From: Staphylococcus shinii
GTDB taxonomy: Bacteria; Bacillota; Bacilli; Staphylococcales; Staphylococcaceae
Direction of reading: 5' to 3'
DNA length: 64,000 nt
Assembly: GCF_017583065.1 (NCBI RefSeq)
Contig: NZ_JAGEVL010000003.1
Coordinates: forward strand, 522,281 to 586,280
The notes under the pieces are model-generated. The model saw only the letters and a list, made by a program, of their open reading frames with translations. It made no database searches and was not told the origin of the DNA. Positions 40,982 to 50,115 of this stretch are shown here, in pieces (position 1 is the first letter of the stretch; the number at the start of each line of letters is the position of its first letter). The position numbers were made by a program, and so were the translations under genes.

Positions 40982-41469
40982 GTGAAACACTCCTTTTTTT
41001 AGAAATTTAAAATTAAAACATTTGCTTTAATTTGTTAAATACAATATAACTTTTTTTATTAATTAATTGCATAAAAATGCCTAACTAAACGTTTTTTATG
41101 CCTAAGTGTAATAATAGTTTTTTTATAGGAATTGTAAGTATAGTATACAAATTTTAATTATTTGTAAAATTTTTAATATTGCGTAGCACTTTTATAGAGA
41201 CTGTGGCATAATGGTAAGTTATGCAGCTGAGTTTATAGTGAATAAGGTTGAAGTTAATGTAGTGAAGTATAAAAAATAGGAGTAGGGCAATGGAATCATA
41301 TTTTCAAAAATCGGTTCCGTTACCTCTTTTGTTTTTGTGAAAAGTGGTGGGAGAATTTTTAACATTGTTGTTAGTGAACATATGATTAGTATTAAATGTG
41401 CGTGGTTGGAGACGATGATTTTATTAAATAAAGGTCTAGATAGCAATAAGAAAGGAGGGCAGAAAAATT
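40982..41469. other. Long non-coding stretch upstream of PSM-like gene
   Basis: 488 bp without a supportable gene. It must contain the PSM-like promoter (minus strand). A hairpin GGGC-N12-GCCC (41457-41476) overlaps the end of the tetR gene and may be its terminator. A 75-codon minus-strand open frame (41219-41446) has no RBS or recognisable family. Confidence 0.5.
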
Positions 41470-42036
41470 TCAGCCCAACAACGAAGCGGGGATAATCTTA
41501 TTAATAATAATTGATAGTTCCTCTATAGTTTCTGGTTTTCCGTTATCTACCCAGTCTTGAATAATACCAAAAATCGCATTGCTCAAAAAAATCACAAAAT
41601 AATGTTGTTCTCTTTCACTTAAATTAATCGTTTTTACTGAAGGTAGAATATTTTTTTCTGCATTTTTTTGCAACATTGATTTTACTTGATTTTGAATTTC
41701 CGTAGAGCCATTTTTAGATATGAGCAATAATAAAAGTTCGGCTTCATTATTCCAAAAATTAAGCATGTGATAAAAAAATAAACGACGGTCTGAGTTTAAA
41801 AATTCATGAATTTTCTTACTGCCACTTTTTATAATTTCTGTCTGATATTGATGGACTAAATCATATTTATCTTTGTAATGTAAATAAAAAGTTCCTCTAC
41901 TTACATTAGCTTCATTACAGATATCTTTTACCGAGATATCATCGAATCTTTTAGTTTTTAAGAGCGTTATTAAAGCTTCGCGAGTATTTTTCTTCGTCTT
42001 CAATATGCGGGCATCGGTAAATAATTCTTTAGTCAT
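41470..42036 (-). CDS. TetR-family regulator (TetR/AcrR with TetR_C_8-like end)
   Basis: A 188-aa regulator: N-terminal HTH with REALITLLKTKRFDDISVKDICNEANVSRGTFYLHYKDKYDLV (about 19-60), a helical ligand domain after it. It is divergent from an ABC-type exporter (42176-43995) and probably represses it. The ATG at 42036 has RBS TAGGAGTG at good spacing; the GTG at 42045 lies within that RBS. The intergenic region holds an imperfect ACAT/ATGT dyad near 42060-42080 as a possible operator. Confidence 0.85.
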   Translation of the reverse strand: MTKELFTDARILKTKKNTREALITLLKTKRFDDISVKDICNEANVSRGTFYLHYKDKYDLVHQYQTEIIKSGSKKIHEFLNSDRRLFFYHMLNFWNNEAELLLLLISKNGSTEIQNQVKSMLQKNAEKNILPSVKTINLSEREQHYFVIFLSNAIFGIIQDWVDNGKPETIEELSIIINKIIPASLLG

Positions 42037-42175
42037 TCGTTTCACTCCTAATATTATTAGACATATTTTTTAAATGTGTTCAGTAACGATAACCTTTTTA
42101 TTGTTTTTATATTTTATAGGTATATAATCGCATTATGAATGATAATTGACACTTTGTCTAATAAGGGGGCTAAAC

Positions 42176-42904
42176 ATGTCTGAAGTTGCAGCTAAACTAA
42201 TAAGTGCGACAAAATGTTATGGCAAAAAGAAAGTTTTAGACCATATTGATATTGAATTACCATTTGGAAAAATTTTAGGGTTAATAGGCCCAAGTGGTTC
42301 GGGTAAAACGACGACGATTAAGTGCCTTATGGGTATGGAGAAATTGGATAAAGGTCATGCTCAAATATTCGATACTAGTATACCTAACCGTAAAATTCTT
42401 CATGAAATTGGTTATATGGGGCAAAGTGATGCGCTATATGAATCGTTAACTGCTCGAGAAAATTTAGTGTTCTTCGGTAATTTGATGGGTTTAGGTGGCG
42501 CTAAGCTAAAACAAGCAATTGATAAGAATATGAAGCTAGTTAATTTAGAGAATGAATTACATCAAATTGTGAATACATTTTCAGGTGGTATGAAGCGCAG
42601 ATTGTCTTTAGCGATTACGTTACTGTCAAATCCTAATTTAATTATATTAGATGAGCCAACAGTGGGTATTGATCCGAGCCTTAGAAAAGATATATGGAAA
42701 CAACTTAACATACTCACAGAGGAAAATAAGTCAGTAATTGTGACAACGCACGTCATGGGAGAAGCGGAACGCTGTGATTACATTGGATTGATTATGGAAG
42801 GCCGTTTATTCACTATGGGAACGCCAAAAGAACTGAAAGAAAAATTCGGTGTAAATTCTATAGAAGAAGTGTTTATAAAGGCTGAAGCGGAGATGAAATC
42901 ATGA
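42176..42904 (+). CDS. ABC-2 exporter ATP-binding protein
   Basis: A 242-aa ATPase: Walker A GPSGSGKT (about 38-45), Q-loop in YMGQSDALYESLTARENL, signature FSGGMKRRLSLAI, Walker B LIILDEPT and H-loop VTTHV. The DrrA/YhaQ-like layout with GIDP after Walker B suits drug or lipid exporters. It overlaps the permease gene by 4 bp. RBS AAGGGGG precedes ATG 42176. Likely regulated by the divergent TetR protein. Confidence 0.88.
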   Translation: MSEVAAKLISATKCYGKKKVLDHIDIELPFGKILGLIGPSGSGKTTTIKCLMGMEKLDKGHAQIFDTSIPNRKILHEIGYMGQSDALYESLTARENLVFFGNLMGLGGAKLKQAIDKNMKLVNLENELHQIVNTFSGGMKRRLSLAITLLSNPNLIILDEPTVGIDPSLRKDIWKQLNILTEENKSVIVTTHVMGEAERCDYIGLIMEGRLFTMGTPKELKEKFGVNSIEEVFIKAEAEMKS

Positions 42905-43995
42905 GATTTAAAGCCGTTTTTATAAGAGTTGTTAATGAATTGTTAAGAGATAAAAGAACATTGGCTTTAATGTTGTTCGCACCGATTTTAGTATTAACAT
43001 TGCTGTATTTCGTTTTTGATACAAATTCAGAAACAAATTTGAAAATAGGTGTTACTGACAATGTGCCTAACAAAATTGTAAATGAATTACCTTCAGATAA
43101 AGTGGATATAGAGAAGGTTGATTCATTAGATTCTGTAAAAGATACGATGGTAGATTCAGAGCTGGATAGTTATATTACGAAAGATGGGTCTAAAATAGAA
43201 GTAACATATGCTAATGAAGACCCTAGTAAAACTGATGCTACGAAACAGTTACTTGCTAGTGCACTTCAGAAAAATAAAATGCAAGGTATGATGAAAATTG
43301 TAGAAAAAATTCCAGATAATATGCAACAAGGAAATAATCAAGCCTCAGAGAATGTAGAGTTGGATAATCATTATCTATATGGTGATGCGGATAGTACGTA
43401 CTTTGATAAAATATTCCCAATTTTAATTGGTTTCTTTGTTTTCCTTTTCGTATTTTTAATATCTGGTATTGGATTACTTAGAGAGCGTACTAAAGGTACA
43501 CTTGAACGTTTATTAGCAACGCCGATTAAAAGAAGAGATATTGTGTTTGGCTATTTAGCAGGTTATGGTTTGTTTGCTATATTACAAACGTTACTCATCG
43601 TGTTTTATGCGATTATTATCTTGAATATAGAACTTGCAGGTAGTATATGGTGGGTATTATTGGTTAATATTTTAATCGCATTGGCCGCATTGGCTATGGG
43701 AATATTCGTTTCAACTTTTGCTAATTCTGAGTTTCAAATGATTCAGTTTATACCAATTGTAGCAATCCCTCAAATCTTTTTCTCAGGTATTATTCCTTTA
43801 GAAAATATTGCTAATTGGGTAAGTTTCATAGGTTATCTATTTCCTTTAAGATATGCAGGTGATGCATTGACGCACATTATGATAAAAGGACAAGGATTGG
43901 AATATATTTGGTTTGATATTTGTATATTATTCGTCTTTATTATTGTGTTTACCATTTTAAATATTATTGGGCTTAAACGTTATAGAAAAGTTTAA
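42901..43995 (+). CDS. ABC-2 exporter permease
   Basis: A 364-aa ABC-2 transporter permease: an N-terminal helix (LALMLFAPILVLTLLYFVF), a large extracytoplasmic domain of about 145 residues (roughly 40-180), and five C-terminal helices with RERTKGTLERLLATPIKRRDIVFGYL and a FFSGIIPLENI segment. This matches YhgE/DrrB-like efflux permeases. It should pair with the preceding ATPase. Substrate unknown; drugs or surfactant peptides are possible. Confidence 0.86.
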   Translation: MRFKAVFIRVVNELLRDKRTLALMLFAPILVLTLLYFVFDTNSETNLKIGVTDNVPNKIVNELPSDKVDIEKVDSLDSVKDTMVDSELDSYITKDGSKIEVTYANEDPSKTDATKQLLASALQKNKMQGMMKIVEKIPDNMQQGNNQASENVELDNHYLYGDADSTYFDKIFPILIGFFVFLFVFLISGIGLLRERTKGTLERLLATPIKRRDIVFGYLAGYGLFAILQTLLIVFYAIIILNIELAGSIWWVLLVNILIALAALAMGIFVSTFANSEFQMIQFIPIVAIPQIFFSGIIPLENIANWVSFIGYLFPLRYAGDALTHIMIKGQGLEYIWFDICILFVFIIVFTILNIIGLKRYRKV

Positions 43996-44016
43996 TTTTA
44001 TGTTAACTTGAAAAAT

Positions 44017-44066
44017 CAAAAGCTCCTTTCTTAACAGTGTTACTGTTTGGAAAGGAGCTTTTTTTA
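44017..44066. terminator. Terminator between ABC permease and padR
   Basis: AAAGCTCCTTTC (44019-44030) pairs with GAAAGGAGCTTT (44050-44061), followed by TTTT. It also serves the convergent padR gene on the other strand. Confidence 0.8.
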
Positions 44067-44609
44067 ATGCTTAAAATTTTGGTGACAAGCTTTCAACCAA
44101 TTGATATTATGTGTTTCTCTTTCAATAGCATAATCTAATACAAGGTAATGCCCGTAATGTTGTTCTTGAGATGCTTCATTGCTAAATAATGCTACACGTC
44201 TTTCTTTTAAATGTTCTAACTTTGCTTCATGTAAATGAATTTGCTCGTCGAACATTACTGGTAATATAGGGTCATTTTTGTCATTGATAAAATACAATTT
44301 TAAATTGAATTCATTTTTATGAACTGACAACTCAGGTGTTGGGGAAACTAGCCAATCATTTAGTAATTGTCGTCCTGCATCTGTAATAGCATATATCTTT
44401 TTTTCTAACTTTTCTCCTGTTATTTCAATCGTTTTATCAATTAAACTACGCCCGTATAATTTTTTTAATTCAGGATAAATTTGACTGTGATTTGCTTGCC
44501 AAAATTCACCAATATCACGTTCAAAAGCTTTCTTTATGTCATAACCAGACATGTGCTCATTTTTCAAAAGGCCTAACAGTACATATTGTAATATGTTTTT
44601 TTGTGCCAT
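44064..44609 (-). CDS. padR: PadR phenolic-acid-responsive repressor
   Basis: A 181-aa PadR-type regulator: ILQYVLLGLLKNEHMSGYDIKKAFERDIGEFWQANHSQIYPELKKL (winged helix, about 6-51), ITDAGRQLLNDWL, and a C-terminal helical dimerisation domain. It is divergent from a phenolic acid decarboxylase gene and a 20-bp palindrome with ATGT/ACAT ends lies between them. In Bacillus and lactobacilli PadR represses padC until ferulate or p-coumarate is present; the same circuit is inferred here. RBS AAGGAGGAT. Confidence 0.9.
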   Translation of the reverse strand: MAQKNILQYVLLGLLKNEHMSGYDIKKAFERDIGEFWQANHSQIYPELKKLYGRSLIDKTIEITGEKLEKKIYAITDAGRQLLNDWLVSPTPELSVHKNEFNLKLYFINDKNDPILPVMFDEQIHLHEAKLEHLKERRVALFSNEASQEQHYGHYLVLDYAIERETHNINWLKACHQNFKH

Positions 44610-44664
44610 AACATCCTCCTTGACGTTTTATCGAATAAAGTATAGCATTTATATGTAATCAAAA

Positions 44665-44684
44665 ACATGTAATTAATTACATGT
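44665..44684. promoter_or_regulatory. PadR operator
   Basis: ACATGTAATTAATTACATGT is a perfect 20-bp palindrome containing ATGT-N8-ACAT, placed between the divergent padR and padC genes, just before the padC RBS. Confidence 0.8.
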
Positions 44685-44701
44685 TTGAAAGGAGCTTTTT
44701 T

Positions 44702-45235
44702 ATGACTAATAATTTTGAAACATTAGAAGATTTTTTAGGTACACATCTTATATATACTTATGATAATGGTTGGGAATACGAGATGTATGTGAAAAATGAA
44801 AATACGATTGATTATCGTATACATGGTGGTATGGTAGCTGGTAGATGGGTTAGAGACCAAGAAGCTAATATCGTGAAATTAACTGAGGGTGTCTTTAAAA
44901 TCACTTGGACTGAACCAACAGGTACAGATGTAGCATTAGATTTTTTACCTAATAAACAGATTATGCACGGTACAATTTTCTTCCCTAAATGGGTTGAAGA
45001 ACATCCAGAAATTACAGTGACTTACCAAAATGATCACATTGATTTAATGGAAGCATCCCGTGAAAAATACGATACTTATCCTAAATTAGTCGTACCTGAA
45101 TTTGCGAAGATTTCATATGTTGGTAACGCAGGGCAAAATAATGAAACTGTTGTTAATGTCGCGCCATATGAAGGCATTTTAGAAGATATTAGAAGCGGTA
45201 AGTTTTTTGATGAAAATTATCAACATTCAAAATAG
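44702..45235 (+). CDS. padC: Phenolic acid decarboxylase
   Basis: A 177-aa beta-barrel enzyme: [40 protein letters not shown] (about 11-50, containing the substrate-positioning tyrosines), [44 protein letters not shown]. It decarboxylates ferulic, p-coumaric and caffeic acids to vinyl phenols. The ATG at 44702 has RBS AAGGAGC; the frame extends upstream over the operator without an RBS. Confidence 0.93.
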   Translation: MTNNFETLEDFLGTHLIYTYDNGWEYEMYVKNENTIDYRIHGGMVAGRWVRDQEANIVKLTEGVFKITWTEPTGTDVALDFLPNKQIMHGTIFFPKWVEEHPEITVTYQNDHIDLMEASREKYDTYPKLVVPEFAKISYVGNAGQNNETVVNVAPYEGILEDIRSGKFFDENYQHSK

Positions 45236-45267
45236 TAATTACATTAATTAAATACGAAACATTAAAT

Positions 45268-45307
45268 ACTGATTCTGTCTTTTTAAAGAGAAGAATCAGT
45301 GTTTTTT
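45268..45307 (+). terminator. Intrinsic terminator after padC
   Basis: ACTGATTCT (45268-45276) pairs with AGAATCAGT (45292-45300), followed by GTTTTTT. Confidence 0.8.
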
Positions 45308-45319
45308 ATTAAATTCAAT

Positions 45320-45369
45320 CATTATAACGTTATAATGATTGCGCTTACAAACATTATAATGTTATGATG
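45320..45369 (+). promoter_or_regulatory. Tandem operator upstream of the dga-like operon
   Basis: CATTATAACGTTATAATG (45320-45337) is a perfect 18-bp palindrome; CATTATAATGTTATGATG (45352-45369) is a near copy, centred 32 bp downstream on the same helical face. They probably bind the GntR-type regulator encoded at 49341. A weak cre-like TGATTGCGCTTACA lies between them (45336-45349). Confidence 0.65.
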
Positions 45370-45390
45370 TTTTTCGAGAGGTGAAATACA

Positions 45391-46491
45391 TTGAAAAGCA
45401 CAGGTATTATTAAAAACATTGAAACTTTAAATAAAAAAAGAATTGATATATTGCTTGAAAAAGGGGTTATTAAAGAAATTTCAGATGGAAATACATTACA
45501 AGGAAAAGTAATTTTCAATGGTTCAAATTCTTTTGTTTCAACTGGTTGGATTGATTTACATGTTCATGCTTTCTCTGATTTTAGTCCTTATGGAGATGAA
45601 ATAGATGAAATAGGCGTTAAACAAGGGGTTACTACAATCGTAGATGCAGGGAGTTGCGGTGCTGATAGAGTTAGTGAGTTACACGAAAGAGCGCAACAAA
45701 GTTTAACTAATGTATATTCATTTTTAAATATATCTAAAATAGGACTTGAAAGAATAGATGAATTATCAAATTTGAGTTGGATAAATCAACAAGCGTGTAT
45801 TAAAGCTGCTCAACAATTTGAAGATATGATTATCGGATTAAAGGCACGTATTAGCAGTAGTGTAGTTAAAGATAATGGTGTAGTGCCTTTGGAGAGAGCT
45901 ATAAAAATTAGTGAGCAATTAAAATTACCAATTATGACACATATTGGATCCGCACCTCCTAAAATACAAGATGTAATTCCGCTACTTAGAAAAGGCGACA
46001 TTATTACACATTTTTTAAATGGTAAGTCTAATAATCTATTTGATCAAAATGGAGAGCCTTTAACAGTTTTAAGAGAAGCCATAAGTCGAGGAGTGAAGTT
46101 AGATGTTGGTCATGGTAATGCAAGTTTCTCATTTAAAGTAGCACAACAGGCGCAACGCAACCATATTCAATTTAATAGTATAAGTTCAGATATTTATAAA
46201 AAAAATAGAATAGAAGGTCCAGTATTCAGCTTATCTAATGTACTTACTAAATTCTTGTACCTCGGTTATACATTAGAAGAAATTATTAAAGGTGTCACAG
46301 AAAATCCAGCCCAAATTATAAATAAACCTGATTTAGCAAAACTTAAAGAGGGAATGACAGCTAACTTAACCTTATTTGACGTTATAGATTCGCAGCAAAA
46401 TATTATAGATTCACATGGACACGAAATTACAATTACAAAAGTAATTAAAGAAAGAGGCGTGGTAACAAATGGAAAATTCATTGAATTATAA
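45391..46491 (+). CDS. Amidohydrolase/deacetylase-family metalloenzyme
   Basis: A 366-aa amidohydrolase-superfamily protein: FVSTGWIDLHVHAFSDF (HxH metal site, about 48-64), TIVDAGSCGADR, IIGLKARISSSVVKDNG with the carboxylated-lysine position (GLKAR), MTHIGSAPP, DVGHGNASFSFKVAQ and SDIYKKN with metal Asp. It matches the uncharacterised EF_0837/AHA_3915 group that travels with DgaE and DgaF. It may remove an N-acyl group from an aminosugar acid. The start codon is TTG (45391) after GAGAGGTG. Its 3' end overlaps the next gene by 23 bp. Confidence 0.8.
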   Translation: MKSTGIIKNIETLNKKRIDILLEKGVIKEISDGNTLQGKVIFNGSNSFVSTGWIDLHVHAFSDFSPYGDEIDEIGVKQGVTTIVDAGSCGADRVSELHERAQQSLTNVYSFLNISKIGLERIDELSNLSWINQQACIKAAQQFEDMIIGLKARISSSVVKDNGVVPLERAIKISEQLKLPIMTHIGSAPPKIQDVIPLLRKGDIITHFLNGKSNNLFDQNGEPLTVLREAISRGVKLDVGHGNASFSFKVAQQAQRNHIQFNSISSDIYKKNRIEGPVFSLSNVLTKFLYLGYTLEEIIKGVTENPAQIINKPDLAKLKEGMTANLTLFDVIDSQQNIIDSHGHEITITKVIKERGVVTNGKFIEL

Positions 46492-47575
46492 ATACGACTT
46501 AAAACAAGTTATAAATGCAAGTGGGAGAATGAGTATTCTGGGTGTGTCTTCTCCAACAAACTCTGTAATGGATGCTATGAAATTTGGAGGACAAAACTAT
46601 GTAGAAATTGCAGATTTAGTTGATAAATCTGGCGCTTATATTGCTAATAGAATTAATGCTGAAGATGCTGTAGTCGTAAATTCAGCGTCTAGCGGAATCG
46701 CATTATCTATTGCAGGTGTTGTTACTGAAGGAAATGAACGTAAAAGTCAAAAGCTTCACAACGAAAGCATAGATAAAAATGAAATCATATTATTTAAAGG
46801 ACACAATGTTCAATATGGTGCACCTATTGAGACAATGATTTACTTAGGTGGCGGTCGCGTAGTTGAAGTAGGGTATGCAAACGAAGGCAAAGAAAATCAT
46901 GTACAAGAAGCAATAAATGAAAATACAGCAGCCATTCTTTATGTGAAATCGCATCATGCGGTGCAAAAAAATATGGCCTCTGTTGAAGAAATATATCAAG
47001 TAGCTCAAAACTATAATATCCCGTTAATTGTGGATGCTGCTGCAGAAGAGGAGCTGACGAAATACATCCAGTGTTCAGATTTAGCCATTTATAGCGGTTC
47101 AAAAGCAATTCAAGGTCCAACCACTGGTATAGTCGCTGGTAAAAAACAATTGATTGAATCTGTGAAAACTCAATTACATTTTATAGGACGAAGTATGAAA
47201 GTAGGAAAAGAATCAACTTTTGGGTTATTACAAGCATTAGATGAATACTTCGATAAAGTTGATAATTCAGAAGCAGAAAAAAGTGAATTAGAGAAATTGT
47301 CACCCATTAACAACTATGAAGGTATTCGATTAGAAATTGTTCAAGATGAAGCAGGAAGAGAAATTTATAGAACACGCGTACATGTAGATTCATCTATTTT
47401 AAATATGTCTGCAGAAAAATTTGTTGGAAAATTGAAAAATGCTGATGTTGCAATTTATACACGCGATTATGGAGTGAAACAAGGGTTCTTTGATATTGAT
47501 CCAAGGCCATTAAAACAAGGTGAAATTGAAATTATTTATGAAACAATTGTTCAAATTATACAGGGGGAAATTTAA
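46469..47575 (+). CDS. dgaE: DgaE-like PLP-dependent ammonia lyase
   Basis: A 368-aa SelA-fold PLP enzyme: VINASGRMSILGVSSPTNSVMDAM at the N-terminus, AVVVNSASSGIALSIAGVV, LYVKSHHAVQKNMASVEE, PLIVDAAAEEEL (Asp contacting PLP) and AIYSGSKAIQGPTTGIVAGKK with the PLP lysine in SGSKA. It corresponds to DgaE, which converts D-glucosaminate-6-phosphate to 2-keto-3-deoxygluconate-6-phosphate plus ammonia in Salmonella. It overlaps the upstream gene by 23 bp and dgaF by 1 bp. Confidence 0.82.
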   Translation: MENSLNYKYDLKQVINASGRMSILGVSSPTNSVMDAMKFGGQNYVEIADLVDKSGAYIANRINAEDAVVVNSASSGIALSIAGVVTEGNERKSQKLHNESIDKNEIILFKGHNVQYGAPIETMIYLGGGRVVEVGYANEGKENHVQEAINENTAAILYVKSHHAVQKNMASVEEIYQVAQNYNIPLIVDAAAEEELTKYIQCSDLAIYSGSKAIQGPTTGIVAGKKQLIESVKTQLHFIGRSMKVGKESTFGLLQALDEYFDKVDNSEAEKSELEKLSPINNYEGIRLEIVQDEAGREIYRTRVHVDSSILNMSAEKFVGKLKNADVAIYTRDYGVKQGFFDIDPRPLKQGEIEIIYETIVQIIQGEI

Positions 47576-48324
47576 TGAAAATACATGATAGATTTTATAA
47601 AGATAGAGTTGCTTTGAATGTCTTAGCTAAAGGGGAAGAGAATATCAAAGCAGTATATCAAGCAGCTGATGAAAATATCGTCATAGGTGTGTTATCGAAA
47701 GATTATGATGGTGTAAATAGTGCGGTTACAGCGATGACACAATTTGGAAAGGAGGTTGACGACGCTATTTCGATTGGCTTAGGTGCTGGAGACAACCGAC
47801 AAGCTAAAGTAGTAGCTGAAATCGCAAGATACTATCAAGCTGCACATATTAACCAAGTATTTACCGATGTAGGACAAACAACTGCCAAAAATAATGAACA
47901 ATCTTGGGTCAATGCATTAGTCTCTCCCACAGGTAAACCAGGCTTCGTAAATATTTCTACTGGTCCTATTAGTAGTGAAGGAGAAGAGAAAGCAATTATA
48001 CCTATTGAAGCAGCAATTAATTTAATTAAAGATATGGGGGGCTCTTCAATCAAGTTTTTCCCTATGAAGGGCTTAGAAACAGTTGAAGAATATAAAGCAG
48101 TAGCCGAAGCTTGTGGAAGAGCAGAATTTGGGTTAGAGCCAACGGGTGGCATCACTAAAGATAATTTTGAAGATATCGTGAAAATTGCTTTAGATTGTAA
48201 AGTTCCGAGAATTATACCGCATGTTTATTCATCTATTATTGATAAAGAAACAGGTCTTACAAATATAAATGATGTAGAATGGCTTACTTCTAAAATTAAG
48301 CAATTAGTGGATTTATATGAATAA
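47575..48324 (+). CDS. dgaF: DgaF-like 2-dehydro-3-deoxy-phosphogluconate aldolase
   Basis: A 249-aa TIM-barrel protein of the DgaF/KDGP aldolase family: RVALNVLAKGEENIKAVYQAADENIVIGVLSKDYD, ISIGLGAGDNRQAK, GKPGFVNISTGP, SSIKFFPMKGL with the probable Schiff-base lysine (IKFFPMKG), and GLEPTGGI. It should cleave KDPG to pyruvate and glyceraldehyde-3-phosphate. The ATG overlaps the dgaE stop (TAATGA type), so expression is coupled. It overlaps the kinase gene by 8 bp. Confidence 0.82.
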   Translation: MKIHDRFYKDRVALNVLAKGEENIKAVYQAADENIVIGVLSKDYDGVNSAVTAMTQFGKEVDDAISIGLGAGDNRQAKVVAEIARYYQAAHINQVFTDVGQTTAKNNEQSWVNALVSPTGKPGFVNISTGPISSEGEEKAIIPIEAAINLIKDMGGSSIKFFPMKGLETVEEYKAVAEACGRAEFGLEPTGGITKDNFEDIVKIALDCKVPRIIPHVYSSIIDKETGLTNINDVEWLTSKIKQLVDLYE

Positions 48325-49333
48325 GCACATTGCAGCTTATGGGGAAATTATGATGCGGTTAGAAGTCCCCGATAATCTGTTATTGAGACAGGCGGAAAAT
48401 TTAAAATACTCTTTTACTGGAACAGGCGTTAATGTTACGGGATTATTGTCACAATTTGGCTATGACACGAGCCTAATCAGTGCGGTACCAGAAAATTCAA
48501 TTGGTACAGCTGCTATTGGTGCGATAAGAAGATTAGGTATTCACAGTGATTTTATTATCAAAAACAATGATAACTTGGGTATGTATTTCTTAGAGCAAGG
48601 GTTTGGTAATCGTCCTAGTAATGTGACATATACAAATAGACAGCAAAGTAGCTTTAACACAACAGATATCTCAGAATATGATATTGTTCAATCCATGAAA
48701 GGCGTTGATGTGTTGCATATTTGTGGTATATCTTTAGCTATGAATAATCTAACTCAGAACAATATTCTTACTATTGTGAAAGTGGCAAAAGAACAAGGTA
48801 TTAAAATTGTTTTTGATTGTAATTTTAGACCTTCTTTATGGGGTGATAATGGTAATCAGCGTGCAAAACCATACTATGAAACCATTTTAAGTGAAGCGGA
48901 TATTGTAATTATGAGTGAAAAAGATGCAATTAACACACTCAATTTAACAACTACTAAGGAAAGTAAAGAAGAACAATTAGAAGAATTATTACTTGTTGTA
49001 GCTGAAAAATTTAATATAGATATTATTGCTGGTACTATCAGAACAATTCAAGGAAGTAATAAAAACAACATCAAAGGATATTTATTAAAAAATGGAACAA
49101 TGTATTATTCGGAATCTTTTGAAGTTAATATCTTAGACAGAATTGGTACTGGAGATGCGTATACATGTGGCGTAATCCACGGTGAATTATCAAATATGGA
49201 TCCTCAAGAAATGGTTACATTTTCAACCGCAGCTTGTGTATTGGCACATACAATTTCCGGAGATACACCATTATTTGATACTGATGATATAATAAAAATC
49301 GTAAATGAAGAAAAAAATGATATTGAGAGGTAA
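48317..49333 (+). CDS. PfkB-family sugar acid kinase (KDG kinase-like)
   Basis: A 338-aa ribokinase-fold kinase: AYGEIMMRLEVP at the start, FTGTGVNVTGLLSQFGYDTSLISAVPENSIGTAA (about 34-67), VFDCNFRPSLW and the anion-hole motif DRIGTGDAYTCGVIHG, with Asp as catalytic base (GTGD replaces the usual GAGD). It resembles 2-keto-3-deoxygluconate kinases. In this operon it could phosphorylate KDG after deamination, or the aminosugar acid before it. The presence of a kinase agrees with the absence of a PTS in the operon. Confidence 0.82.
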   Translation: MNKHIAAYGEIMMRLEVPDNLLLRQAENLKYSFTGTGVNVTGLLSQFGYDTSLISAVPENSIGTAAIGAIRRLGIHSDFIIKNNDNLGMYFLEQGFGNRPSNVTYTNRQQSSFNTTDISEYDIVQSMKGVDVLHICGISLAMNNLTQNNILTIVKVAKEQGIKIVFDCNFRPSLWGDNGNQRAKPYYETILSEADIVIMSEKDAINTLNLTTTKESKEEQLEELLLVVAEKFNIDIIAGTIRTIQGSNKNNIKGYLLKNGTMYYSESFEVNILDRIGTGDAYTCGVIHGELSNMDPQEMVTFSTAACVLAHTISGDTPLFDTDDIIKIVNEEKNDIER

Positions 49334-49340
49334 TTGATTT

Positions 49341-50066
49341 ATGACGAAATTATCATCAGATAAAGGTCCATTATATTTACAAATAAAAGAAATTATTGAA
49401 GACCGTATTATTCATGGTATCTATACTATTGGAAACTATATACCAACTGAAATTGAATTTGAAGAAGAGTTTAATGTAAGTAAAGTAACAGTTAGAGCGG
49501 CTATTAAAGAATTAGTTACGCTAGGCTACTTGGAGAGAAAAAGCGGTAAAGGTACAACAGTCATTAACCACAAACAAATGAGTAATGAGACCAATAATAA
49601 AAATTTCACAGAAAAACTTGTAGAACAAGGAAATAAAATTCATAAACTTATAAAAGACATTGTAGTAGAGACACATGAAAAAAATAGTGAGTTATTTCAA
49701 ATGTTTGGCGAGAAATCTTATAAAATTACAAGAGTCTATTTATTAAATGATAAACCATACATTCTATTTAATCATTATTTACCACATCCATTAAGTAGTT
49801 TGGACGAGTATGGAGAATTAAAGGAGAATAATGATCTTTCTATATATAAAATTTTAGAAGATGAGCAAATAGAAATAAAAGATATTGAGGATAACTTCTC
49901 TGTAGGTTTCAATGAACAAGCCACAGCGTACTTGAATCTTCAAACATCAAATCCTTTACTTGTAAGGGAGAGAGTATCGTATTCAGTAAATCATCAAATT
50001 GTTGAATACAGTATAGGTTATTACAATAGTGAATTGAAAAAATATAGTATCAGTTTGAAAGGATAA
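49341..50066 (+). CDS. GntR-family (HutC/UTRA) regulator
   Basis: A 241-aa regulator with an N-terminal winged helix (GPLYLQIKEIIEDRIIHGIYTIGNYIPTEIEFEEEFNVSKVTVRAAIKELVTLGYL, about 8-63) and a C-terminal UTRA effector domain (KITRVYLLNDKPYILFNHYLPHPL; LNLQTSNPLLVRERVSYSVNHQIVEYSIGYY). It is the fifth gene of the dga-like operon and probably binds the tandem palindromes at 45320-45369. Effector likely an aminosugar acid or its phosphate. 7 bp after the kinase. Confidence 0.85.
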   Translation: MTKLSSDKGPLYLQIKEIIEDRIIHGIYTIGNYIPTEIEFEEEFNVSKVTVRAAIKELVTLGYLERKSGKGTTVINHKQMSNETNNKNFTEKLVEQGNKIHKLIKDIVVETHEKNSELFQMFGEKSYKITRVYLLNDKPYILFNHYLPHPLSSLDEYGELKENNDLSIYKILEDEQIEIKDIEDNFSVGFNEQATAYLNLQTSNPLLVRERVSYSVNHQIVEYSIGYYNSELKKYSISLKG

Positions 50067-50115
50067 GCAATCTCTTGTTATTTATTGGTAGCGCCAACAT
50101 AATTGGGGGAAAAAG

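Noticed and set aside
41219..41446. 75-codon minus-strand open frame
   Set aside because: No RBS, no family resemblance and unusual composition; treated as non-coding.
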